From Rhizobium leguminosarum bv. trifolii WSM1325 (GTDB lineage Bacteria > Pseudomonadota > Alphaproteobacteria > Rhizobiales > Rhizobiaceae), in NCBI GenBank assembly GCA_000023185.1, contig CP001622.1, positions 3,882,501-3,946,500 of the forward strand: DNA of 64,000 nucleotides, written 5' to 3'. Below the pieces are notes generated by a model, which ran no database searches, was not told the DNA's origin, and saw only the letters and a list, made by a program, of their open reading frames with translations. This document shows, piece by piece, positions 57,275 through 64,000 of the stretch; position 1 is the stretch's first letter; every line of letters begins with the position of its first letter. The translations under genes and the position numbers were made by a program.

Positions 57275-58072
57275 ATGATCGCCCTGCGTTCCGTTCTCTT
57301 CAACACGATCTTCTACGCCAACCTCATCATCCGGATGATCGTGCTCTCGCCCTACTATTTCGTCGTGCCGCGCAAGATCGCCTATGCGATCCCGAAGAAC
57401 TGGGCGCGCTCCAACCACTGGCTGATGCGGGTGATCGTCGGCACCACCTTCGAGATCGAGGGACTGGAGAACCTGCCTGATGGCAGCTACATCCTGGCGC
57501 CGAAACATCAGTCCTTCTGGGATACCTACGCGCTGCTGCCCTGGCTGAAGGATCCGGTCTACATCCTGAAGCGCGAGCTTATGTGGATTCCGCTCTTCGG
57601 CTGGTATGCGAAGAAACAGCGTATGATCCCGGTCGATCGCGGCGCCCGCGGCAAGGTGATGGTGGAAGTGCTGAAACGCACGAAGGAGGAACTGTCGACC
57701 GGCCGCCAGCTCATCATCTATCCCGAGGGCACCCGCCGCCCGCCAGGCGCAGAGCCGCTCTATAAATACGGCATCGCCCGCATGTACCGCGATCTTAACC
57801 TCCCTGTCGTGCCGGTTGCCATGCATCCCGGTCTGTTCTGGCCGCGGCGGAGCATTCGACGTTATCCCGGCCATTTCAAGGTGAAGATTCTGCCGCCGAT
57901 CATGCCGGGAATGGATCCGGACGCCTTTTTCGCCCATCTGATCGAGGTATCGGAGCGGGCAAGCGACGAGCTTCTGCTCGAAACCGTCGCGCGAAATCCG
58001 CATCTGCCGCTCCCGCCGACGGCGGTCGAAAGGCTGGTCGAGCTGCGCAAGCTGAACGCGGCAACTGGCTGA
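57275..58072 (+). CDS. plsC: 1-acyl-sn-glycerol-3-phosphate acyltransferase
   Basis: 265 aa. Adds the second fatty acyl chain to make phosphatidic acid. The HX4D-type motif appears as KHQSFWDTY (near residue 80), and the EGTRR motif and the PVVPVAMHPGLFW block follow. N-terminal hydrophobic helix at about 8-30. GGGAAAG six bases before ATG at 57275 supports this start; a GTG at 57251 gives an eight-residue longer protein. Confidence 0.92.
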   Translation: MIALRSVLFNTIFYANLIIRMIVLSPYYFVVPRKIAYAIPKNWARSNHWLMRVIVGTTFEIEGLENLPDGSYILAPKHQSFWDTYALLPWLKDPVYILKRELMWIPLFGWYAKKQRMIPVDRGARGKVMVEVLKRTKEELSTGRQLIIYPEGTRRPPGAEPLYKYGIARMYRDLNLPVVPVAMHPGLFWPRRSIRRYPGHFKVKILPPIMPGMDPDAFFAHLIEVSERASDELLLETVARNPHLPLPPTAVERLVELRKLNAATG

Positions 58073-58074
58073 GA

Positions 58075-58605
58075 TCAGGCGGCGCGCAGCCGCTCCACTT
58101 CGTTGACGACCTGCTCCAGCCAATGGTCGCGAATGCCCATCTGCTTCAGATGCGTCAGCGTGTTGAAGACATAGGCATCATTCGGACCTGACTGGCCGTT
58201 TGCTTCGTTCACCACCCGTGCCGCCGCAAGCGCATCGAGCGCGCCGGCATATTGTTCATGCTCGCGGTCGATGATGTAGGCGACCGCTTCGACCCGACGC
58301 CGGCCGGCAAGCTGCAGCCGCACCCGGCGCTCCAGGTAGACATTGGTGACCAACTCGCGGGCGCGGAGATAATCGATCACCTCATCCCATTTTTCCGGCG
58401 AAATGCGGAAAGCCATGCCGCGGCAGGCGCCACCCCTGTCGAGGCCGAGAACCAGGCCCGGATTGTCGCGGGTACCACGATGGACAAAGGAGCGGACGCA
58501 GAGCGAACGCCTGTAGCCGTAGACTAGGGCCTCTGCCCGCTCCATGAACTCGAAGCCCGGATTCCACATCAGCGAACCGTAGCCAAATACCCAAAATTCG
58601 TCCAT
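58075..58605 (-). CDS. gamma-glutamylcyclotransferase, ChaC-like
   Basis: 176 aa. FGYGSLMWNPGFEF at the N-terminus is the glycine-rich GGCT/ChaC signature; the catalytic Glu is probably within VTNVYLERR near residue 98. ChaC enzymes cleave glutathione's gamma-glutamyl group as 5-oxoproline, so this would act in glutathione turnover. ATG at 58605 matches the family start. It converges on plsC with only two bases between the stops. Confidence 0.9.
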   Translation of the reverse strand: MDEFWVFGYGSLMWNPGFEFMERAEALVYGYRRSLCVRSFVHRGTRDNPGLVLGLDRGGACRGMAFRISPEKWDEVIDYLRARELVTNVYLERRVRLQLAGRRRVEAVAYIIDREHEQYAGALDALAAARVVNEANGQSGPNDAYVFNTLTHLKQMGIRDHWLEQVVNEVERLRAA

Positions 58606-58656
58606 ATCGCACGCCAGACCGGGAATCACATTTGCGATTCACCATTGGAGAACATC

Positions 58657-59673
58657 ATGGCAGCGTCAAGCCAATCCGGCAGCAGCCAATCCGGCAGCGG
58701 TAAGAAATTCTGGTTGCTGGGTGGAGGCGTCCTCCTGGTGATTGCGCTTTATACCGGCGGCTGGTTCTATGCGGCCTCGGCGCTGAAGAACACAGTGCTG
58801 AAAGCGATCGCGCCGCGCGACCAGGCAGGCGTCAGCGGCGAATGCTCCGATATCGAATTTCGCGGCTATCCCTTCCGTATCGGCCTGTTCTGCTCCAAGA
58901 TCGACGTCGACGACAATGTCAACGGCGTCTCCGCCACCTTCGGCGCGCTGCGCTCGGCAGCACAGGTCTACGCGCCCGGCAATATCGTCTGGGAACTCGA
59001 TTCTCCGGCAGAGATCCGCACCAGCAACGGCCTTTCGATCTCGGCCCAATGGACGAACCTGCAGGCGAGCCTTACGACGAGGCTGCAGGGCATCGACCAC
59101 AGCTCGACCGTCATCGAGGGTCTGAAGGCGATGGCCTTCTCCTCCTACACCGGCCAGACCATGAGCTTCGATGCCGCTCGCACCGAAATCCACCTGCGCC
59201 AGAATGGTGCTGATCTCGACGGTGCGATTTCCGTGCAGGACGCCAACGCGGCGATCAAGGACTGGCCGCAGATCTTCCCGAAATTCTCGGCGAGCATCGA
59301 TCTGACCGTCGCCGGCAAGGCCGGCCTGATCGACGGCAGTGACCGGAACGGCCTCAATGGCGCCACCGGCGACCTGCGCCGCATCGTCGCCGACATCGGT
59401 GACGGCAAGGTGATGACGCTCACCGGCCCCTTCTCCTTCGACGAGCAGGGCTTGCTTTCGGGAAAATTCAAACTGGAGATCGAACAACTCGGCCCTTGGG
59501 GGGACAGCCTGAAACAGGCCTTTCCGGATATCGCCTCGACCGTCAACACGGCGACGAAGCTGCTGAAATCGCTTGCCGGCGGCGGCGACAAGGTCTCCGT
59601 CGATCTCGTCGTCAATCGCGGCAATGCCACCGTCAGCGGTTTCATCCCGCTCGGCCGCATTCCACCGATCTGA
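58657..59673 (+). CDS. DUF2125 domain protein, membrane-anchored
   Basis: 338 aa, function unknown. One membrane anchor at about 20-42 after a Ser/Gly/Gln-rich head, then an extended beta-rich periplasmic region typical of DUF2125 (GECSDIEFRGYPFRIGLFCSKIDVDD near 60 with two cysteines, and the C-terminal VSVDLVVNRGNATVSGFIPLGRIPPI). The fold resembles AsmA-like envelope proteins (inference). GGAG eight bases before the ATG. Its stop codon lies in the arm of a palindromic repeat. Confidence 0.87.
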   Translation: MAASSQSGSSQSGSGKKFWLLGGGVLLVIALYTGGWFYAASALKNTVLKAIAPRDQAGVSGECSDIEFRGYPFRIGLFCSKIDVDDNVNGVSATFGALRSAAQVYAPGNIVWELDSPAEIRTSNGLSISAQWTNLQASLTTRLQGIDHSSTVIEGLKAMAFSSYTGQTMSFDAARTEIHLRQNGADLDGAISVQDANAAIKDWPQIFPKFSASIDLTVAGKAGLIDGSDRNGLNGATGDLRRIVADIGDGKVMTLTGPFSFDEQGLLSGKFKLEIEQLGPWGDSLKQAFPDIASTVNTATKLLKSLAGGGDKVSVDLVVNRGNATVSGFIPLGRIPPI

Positions 59674-59719
59674 TGCATCCCCCCAAAGTGTCCAGCGGTT
59701 TTGGGATAACGGGATGCAT
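59673..59719. repeat. mosaic palindromic element, copy E (variant arms)
   Basis: Arms ATGCATCCC / GGGATGCAT (9 bp, perfect) surround CCCAAAGTGTCCAGCGGTTTTGGG, the same core layout as copies A and B but with different arms. The first base is the last base of the DUF2125 stop codon. A second long imperfect stem, GCCTGAAGCGC / GCGCTTCAGGC (59727-59774), follows and runs into the end of the convergent GNAT gene, where it may end transcription from both sides. Confidence 0.75.
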
Positions 59720-59768
59720 AGGAAAGGCCTGAAGCGCGTCGAATGAGTCCGGCTCGACGCGAGGCGCT

Positions 59769-60188
59769 TCAGGCAATTCGCTTGATGAAGAAGACTTCCG
59801 GCACCGATTGCAGGCCGGGCAACTCGATCGCGCCAGTTTCGGAAAATCCGTTGCGGCGGTGCCAGTCCTGAGGCCGGCTTTCGTCGCATTCGCTCGACGT
59901 CATCAGCAGGCGGGCGCCATCGCCGCGCATGGCTTCTTCCCAGGCGAGAAACAGCGCCGTCCCAACGCCCGACCGGCGATGGCCGGGCAGGACGCGGATC
60001 ATTTCCATATAGGGAACCCTGCCCCAGAAGCGGGAGAAACGCAGGAAGCCGACGATCTCGTCGTCTTCCCTGGCAACCAGATATTCGCCGAGCGCGACGC
60101 AACGCGATACCCATGCTTCACCGGCGCTGGCATCCTCGCGAGCCAACCAGTCGATATCCGCCCGGCCGGCACGTGCCACCTCCACCAT
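59769..60188 (-). CDS. GNAT family N-acetyltransferase
   Basis: 139 aa. Acetyl-CoA-binding motif VLPGHRRSGVGTALFLAWEEAM (about 67-88), then SSECDESRPQDWHRRNGFSETG. Resembles small ribosomal-protein/antibiotic-like acetyltransferases but the substrate is unknown. Eight bases downstream of tyrC, so co-transcribed with hisC-tyrC. The 3' end overlaps a palindromic hairpin. Confidence 0.87.
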   Translation of the reverse strand: MVEVARAGRADIDWLAREDASAGEAWVSRCVALGEYLVAREDDEIVGFLRFSRFWGRVPYMEMIRVLPGHRRSGVGTALFLAWEEAMRGDGARLLMTSSECDESRPQDWHRRNGFSETGAIELPGLQSVPEVFFIKRIA

Positions 60189-60196
60189 CGCGGCGG

Positions 60197-61120
60197 CTAC
60201 TTCTTGTCCAGCGCGTGGCGGCCGAAATCCGGCGCGTCGACATCCTGGCCGGCCTGGACGATCGAACGGCGGATGGCGCGCGTGCGGGTGAAGAGTTCGA
60301 AAATCTTGTCGCCCTCGCCCCAGCGGATGGCGCGCTGCAGATAGGCGAGATCCTCCGAGAAGCGCGCCAGCATTTCGAGGATCGCATCGCGGTTATGCAG
60401 GCAGACGTCGCGCCACATCGTCGGGTCGGAGGCGGCGAGGCGAGTGAAATCACGAAAGCCAGAGGCGGAATATTTGATGACTTCCGACTCCGTCACCGTC
60501 TCCAGATCGTCGGCGGTGCCGACGATATTGTAGGCGATGATATGCGGCAGGTGCGAGACGATGGCGAGCACCTTGTCGTGATGTTCGGCATCCATTTCGT
60601 CGACCTTCGAGCCCAACGCTTCCCAGAAGCTGCGCAGCCGCTTCAAAGCGGTCTCATCGGTATCCGCGACCGGCGTGAAGATGCACCAACGGCCTTCGAA
60701 GAGGCCGGGGAAGCCGGCATCCGGGCCGGATTTCTCCGTACCGGCCAGCGGGTGGCCGGGGATGAAATGCACATTATCAGGCATATGCGGCAGCATCTGC
60801 GCAATGACAGAAGCCTTGGTGGAGCCGACATCGGTGACGATCGCCCCGGGCTTCAGGCTTGCCGAAATCTCCTTCGCCACACTTTCCGAAGCGCCGACCG
60901 GCACCGAGACGATCACCAGATCGGCATCCTTGACGGCATCCTGTGAAGACGTCGTGTAGCGGTCGCCGAGGCCGAGTTCCTCCGCACGCTTCAGCGTATC
61001 GGGGCTGCGCGTGGCGACGACGATCTCCCTTGCAAGACCAAGCCGCCTGATGTCATAGGCGAGCGAAGAGCCGATCAGGCCGATGCCGATCAGCGCGATC
61101 CGATCGAACTGCACACTCAT
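60197..61120 (-). CDS. tyrC: prephenate/arogenate dehydrogenase family protein
   Basis: 307 aa. NAD-dependent step of tyrosine synthesis. Dinucleotide motif [16 protein letters not shown] at about 10-25, catalytic histidine motif [12 protein letters not shown] near residue 118-129, and the C-terminal dimer domain. No ACT domain. The start overlaps the hisC stop by four bases. Pairing with HisC, which can also transaminate prephenate or 4-hydroxyphenylpyruvate, fits an aromatic amino acid unit. Confidence 0.94.
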   Translation of the reverse strand: MSVQFDRIALIGIGLIGSSLAYDIRRLGLAREIVVATRSPDTLKRAEELGLGDRYTTSSQDAVKDADLVIVSVPVGASESVAKEISASLKPGAIVTDVGSTKASVIAQMLPHMPDNVHFIPGHPLAGTEKSGPDAGFPGLFEGRWCIFTPVADTDETALKRLRSFWEALGSKVDEMDAEHHDKVLAIVSHLPHIIAYNIVGTADDLETVTESEVIKYSASGFRDFTRLAASDPTMWRDVCLHNRDAILEMLARFSEDLAYLQRAIRWGEGDKIFELFTRTRAIRRSIVQAGQDVDAPDFGRHALDKK

Positions 61121-62226
61121 GCCTGATGACCCATGAATTCGGTGAGCGCGGCAATCACGCCGCGGTTGGCCTCTTCGGGGCCGATGCTCATGCGCAGCGC
61201 ATTGGCGAAACCATAGCCGCGCACGGCGCGCAGGATGTAGCCGCGGCTCGTCAACAAATCATCGGCATCCGCGGCGCGCTTGCCGTCGATCTCGGGGAAA
61301 TGAATGAGGACGAAATTGGCGACGGACGGCGTCACCTTCAACCCGATCGCTTCGAGTGCCTGGGTGAGCGTCTCGACCCACATCTGATTGAAGGAGACGG
61401 CCTGCTGGATGAAGGCCTGGTCGCGGATGGCAGCGGCAGCGGCGGCGATTGCCGGCGCGTTCAAGTTGAACGGCGCGCGCACGCGATTCAGCGCATCGAC
61501 GATCTCGGCGGGCGCATACATCCAGCCGACGCGCAGCGCCGCAAGGCCATAAGCCTTCGAGAAGGTGCGGGTCATCACCACGTTGGCATTGGAGGAGACG
61601 ACCTCGATGCCGGCTTCATAATCGTTGCGGCGCACATATTCGGCATAGGCGGCATCGAGCACGAGGACGACATGTTTCGGCAGTCCGGCCTGAAGGCGGC
61701 GGATCTCGCTGACGGAAACATAGGTGCCGGTTGGATTGCCGGGATTGGCGATGAAGACGATCTTCGTCTTCTCGGTCACCGCGGCAAGGATCGCATCGAC
61801 ATCGACGGTATAGTCTTTCTCCTTGACGACAACAGGCGTGGCGCCGGCGCCCAGGATCTGGATCTTGTAGACGAGGAAGCCGTGCTCGGTGATGATGCCC
61901 TCGTCGCCGGCACCGAGATAGACATGGCAGAGCAAGCCGAGCAGTTCGTCGGAACCGTTGCCGCAGAGAATGTTTGCCGGATTGAGGCCGTGCACGGCGG
62001 CAATCGCCTCACGCAGTTCGATCGCCTGCCCGTCAGGATAACGCCCCAGATTGTCGGCAACCGTCTTGAAGGCTTCGATTGCCTTCGGGCTGGCGCCGAG
62101 CGGCGTTTCGTTGGACGAAAGCTTGTAGACGCGGGCAACACCCGGCGCATGTTCCTTGCCCGGCACATAGGCTGCGATATCGAGAATACCGGGACGCGGA
62201 ACGGGCTTGCTCATCTCAACGCTCAT
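61117..62226 (-). CDS. hisC: histidinol-phosphate aminotransferase (HisC family)
   Basis: 369 aa PLP aminotransferase, fold type I. N-terminal [19 protein letters not shown], the PLP lysine in [17 protein letters not shown] near residue 222, and NPGNPTG in [12 protein letters not shown] near 163. In rhizobia this paralogue often sits beside tyrC and may favour aromatic substrates rather than histidinol phosphate. ATG at 62226 or 62214 (MSKPVPRP). Coupled to tyrC by ATGA. Confidence 0.94.
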   Translation of the reverse strand: MSVEMSKPVPRPGILDIAAYVPGKEHAPGVARVYKLSSNETPLGASPKAIEAFKTVADNLGRYPDGQAIELREAIAAVHGLNPANILCGNGSDELLGLLCHVYLGAGDEGIITEHGFLVYKIQILGAGATPVVVKEKDYTVDVDAILAAVTEKTKIVFIANPGNPTGTYVSVSEIRRLQAGLPKHVVLVLDAAYAEYVRRNDYEAGIEVVSSNANVVMTRTFSKAYGLAALRVGWMYAPAEIVDALNRVRAPFNLNAPAIAAAAAAIRDQAFIQQAVSFNQMWVETLTQALEAIGLKVTPSVANFVLIHFPEIDGKRAADADDLLTSRGYILRAVRGYGFANALRMSIGPEEANRGVIAALTEFMGHQA

Positions 62227-62345
62227 GGGTTCGACCTTGGAATTGCCGGAAATCCGGGCTGAAAAACACCAAGTGGCATTAAAGCGGAATGAGATTGTTG
62301 TCGAGACCTATGGGCGTGACACAAGCAGTTGGAGACCGCCGAGAG

Positions 62346-63086
62346 CTACCTGCTGCGTGTGGTCGGCACGCCATGCGGTGCGAGAACCGGCACGAAGACG
62401 CGGCGGGAGGCCCGCGCCGCCACCGGCAGCCCCTGATAGAGCCGCTTCTGCGCTTCGACGATGATGACGCCCGAGAAGGCCGGCCACAGCGTTCGACCGA
62501 TCCGCTCGAAGGCGCGGCGAAGCCGCAGGATGGTCCTCAACTTCGAGGGCGGGAAGAACAGCGCTTCAGCCGTCGCGCCCGGGGTGAAATTCGTCTCGCG
62601 CAGCAGATTGGTCAACTGACCGCGGGAATAGGGCCGGCCCGAACCGAAGGGTGTATGCTCCATGCGTGCCCAGACGCCGCGCCGGTTCGGCACGACGATG
62701 ACCAGCCGTCCACCCGGCGCCAGCACCCGCCAGAGCTCCTTCAGCGTCTCGCGCGGGCTTTCGGCGAATTCCAGCGAATGCACCATCAGCACCCGGTCGA
62801 TCGACGAATCCGGCAGCGGCAGTTCCTCGTCGAAGACAAGCGCCGTCGTCGAGAGCGAGCCCATCGGCCAATTCACCGCGCCCTGCCCGGCCGGCATGAA
62901 AGCGAAGGTACGCTCGGTATCGGCCTGGAAGCGATCGAGGAAGGGCACGGCATAACCGAGACCGACCAGACGCTCCTGCGGCAGCCGCACCCAGAGCGAG
63001 GACAGCGCCATGGCGATCGACTGCTCGGCAAGACGTCCGAGCTCGGAATGATAGAACTGGCGTAAGTCGACGATATCGGCGTGCAT
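62346..63086 (-). CDS. class I SAM-dependent methyltransferase
   Basis: 246 aa Methyltransf_11-type. An atypical N-terminus (HADIVDLRQFYHSELGRLAEQSIAM), a weak SAM motif around LVGLGYAVPFLDRF near residue 45, LPLPDSSIDRVLMVHSLEFAESP (motif II) near 95 and LWRVLAPGGRLVIVVPNRRG near 120. Divergent from gloB, an arrangement common in rhizobia. Substrate unknown. ATG at 63086 preferred; a longer frame to 63122 reaches into the divergent promoter. Confidence 0.87.
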   Translation of the reverse strand: MHADIVDLRQFYHSELGRLAEQSIAMALSSLWVRLPQERLVGLGYAVPFLDRFQADTERTFAFMPAGQGAVNWPMGSLSTTALVFDEELPLPDSSIDRVLMVHSLEFAESPRETLKELWRVLAPGGRLVIVVPNRRGVWARMEHTPFGSGRPYSRGQLTNLLRETNFTPGATAEALFFPPSKLRTILRLRRAFERIGRTLWPAFSGVIIVEAQKRLYQGLPVAARASRRVFVPVLAPHGVPTTRSR

Positions 63087-63175
63087 TGCGACAAATGTTA
63101 TCAGCGGGCGGTTGGACTTCAAGGCCGGAACCTCTACATTTCCGCGAGACTCCTGGGATAAGGGATTATTGAACG

Positions 63176-63946
63176 ATGAAACCTTTGGAAATAGACGTTT
63201 TTCTCTGCCGCACCGACAATTTCGGCGTTCTCGTGCACGATCCGGAGACAGGCTTTACCGCGGCGATCGATGCGCCGGAGGAGGCGCCGATCCTGGAAGC
63301 GGCGACACGTCGCGGCTGGAAAATCACCCATATCTTCACCACTCATCATCACACCGACCATGTCACTGCCAACCTGGCGCTGAAGGAACAATTCGGCTGC
63401 GAGATCATCGGCCCGATCAACGAGGCCGTCGCCATTCCCGGCCTCGATCGGACGATGGCCGATGGCGACAGCTTCCTTTTCGGCGATCACACCGTCAACG
63501 TCATCGAGACACCCGGCCACACCGCCGGCCACATCTGCTATCACTTCGTCGATGACAAGCTGCTGTTTGCAGCCGACACGCTGTTTGCGCTCGGCTGCGG
63601 CCGGCTGTTCGAACGCCCGGCCGCCGATATGTGGCATTCCCTGCAGAAACTCGCCGTGTTGCCCGATGAGACCGCCATCTACTTCGGCCATGAATACACA
63701 TTGTCCAATGCCCGCTTCGCGCTGACCGTCGATCCCGACAATGAGCGACTGAAGAGCCGCGCCGCCGAGATCGAGGCCTTGCGCGCCGATGGCAAATTCA
63801 CCATCCCGACGACATTGGGGCTGGAAAAGGAAACCAACCCGTTCCTGCGCGCCGCCGATCCGGCGATCCGCCGCAATCTGCTGATGGAAGGCAAGACCAA
63901 CGAGGAAGTCTTTGCAGAGATCCGCAAGCGCAAGGACCATTTCTGA
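63176..63946 (+). CDS. gloB: hydroxyacylglutathione hydrolase (glyoxalase II)
   Basis: 256 aa metallo-beta-lactamase-fold thioesterase that releases D-lactate and glutathione from S-lactoylglutathione. Metal motif THHHTDH near residue 56-62, [10 protein letters not shown] near 115, and [12 protein letters not shown] near 170, all typical of GloB. Start ATG at 63176. Its stop TGA shares one base with the next ATG. Confidence 0.97.
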   Translation: MKPLEIDVFLCRTDNFGVLVHDPETGFTAAIDAPEEAPILEAATRRGWKITHIFTTHHHTDHVTANLALKEQFGCEIIGPINEAVAIPGLDRTMADGDSFLFGDHTVNVIETPGHTAGHICYHFVDDKLLFAADTLFALGCGRLFERPAADMWHSLQKLAVLPDETAIYFGHEYTLSNARFALTVDPDNERLKSRAAEIEALRADGKFTIPTTLGLEKETNPFLRAADPAIRRNLLMEGKTNEEVFAEIRKRKDHF

Positions 63947-64000
63947 TGTCGCCTGAGGACATCATCCGCGAACTCGGCATGCAGCCGCATCCCGAAGGTG
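63946..64000 (+). CDS. probable cupin domain protein (DUF985), 3' end outside window
   Basis: Only 18 codons are visible ([18 protein letters not shown]). The start of DUF985/cupin_5 proteins is very similar (LGMQPHPEGGWY-like). Overlaps gloB by one base (TGATG), so coupled. Identity is inferred from this short stretch. Confidence 0.55.
   Translation, partial: MSPEDIIRELGMQPHPEG

Overview
This is a GC-rich, gene-dense chromosomal segment from an alphaproteobacterium of the Rhizobium group (R. leguminosarum / R. etli / R. phaseoli type). The assignment rests on protein character, on rhizobial gene neighbourhoods (lysC-ptsP-prfA-prmC-DUF4167-clpB; divergent secA and parvulin-argJ-mutT; argH-small lipoprotein-lysA; ftsE-ftsX), on a promoter upstream of clpB that fits the rhizobial RpoH form, and on dispersed two-palindrome intergenic elements resembling the RIME repeats described in rhizobia. 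No rRNA, CRISPR, prophage or insertion sequence was found. One tRNA gene is present (Leu, anticodon CAA).

Layout. 0-11 kb: the 3' part of an M23 peptidase gene, then on the minus strand clpB, a DUF4167 gene, and a tight lysC-ptsP-prfA-prmC series (aspartate pathway, PTS-Ntr signalling, translation termination). 11-16 kb: ubiG, a minus-strand operon comF-grxC-nitrilase-DUF1178, a methyltransferase gene, an orphan Flp pilin and a small membrane protein. 16-23 kb: argJ-GNAT-mutT, a periplasmic parvulin, and secA. 23-30.6 kb: a polysaccharide flippase adjoining a CelD-like acyltransferase, an acyl-CoA synthetase, an aldo/keto reductase, and a divergent TetR/MFS pair with two visible operators. 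30.7-33.5 kb: tRNA-Leu, then a small accessory-looking pocket (DUF3237, LysR regulator, two unrecognised small proteins). 33.5-42.8 kb: a CPA2 antiporter with a cyclic-nucleotide-type domain, YqaA, DsbB, HNH protein, 3-methyladenine glycosylase, GluQRS, YihY, SDR, a twin-helix small protein, cobalamin adenosyltransferase and rhomboid. 42.9-49.5 kb: etfBA and a 3-hydroxybutyryl-CoA dehydrogenase, TlpA-like thioredoxin, argH, an LptM-like lipoprotein and lysA. 49.6-58 kb: a large TIGR02302 protein, a CpdR-type response regulator, hpt, a membrane protein, ftsEX, YdcF and plsC. 58-64 kb: ChaC-like, DUF2125, GNAT, tyrC-hisC, a methyltransferase, gloB, and the first codons of a probable cupin (DUF985) gene.

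Most of the window is core metabolism and cell-envelope biology. The most interesting signals are non-coding. Five copies of a nested palindromic mosaic repeat are scattered between genes. A shared operator-like motif (ATGATG-N2-CATCAT) occurs twice in the TetR/MFS promoter region and again as three sites in a 23-bp tandem repeat upstream of the LptM-lysA pair. An RpoH-like promoter precedes clpB, and a symmetrical ACGT-rich dyad precedes etfBA. A long perfect-core hairpin sits in the accessory pocket. No clearly new multi-gene system (defence, secretion, biosynthetic cluster) is visible. The uncharacterised families most worth attention are DUF4167, the CelD-like protein next to the flippase, TIGR02302, and the DUF3426-like protein beside ftsEX.
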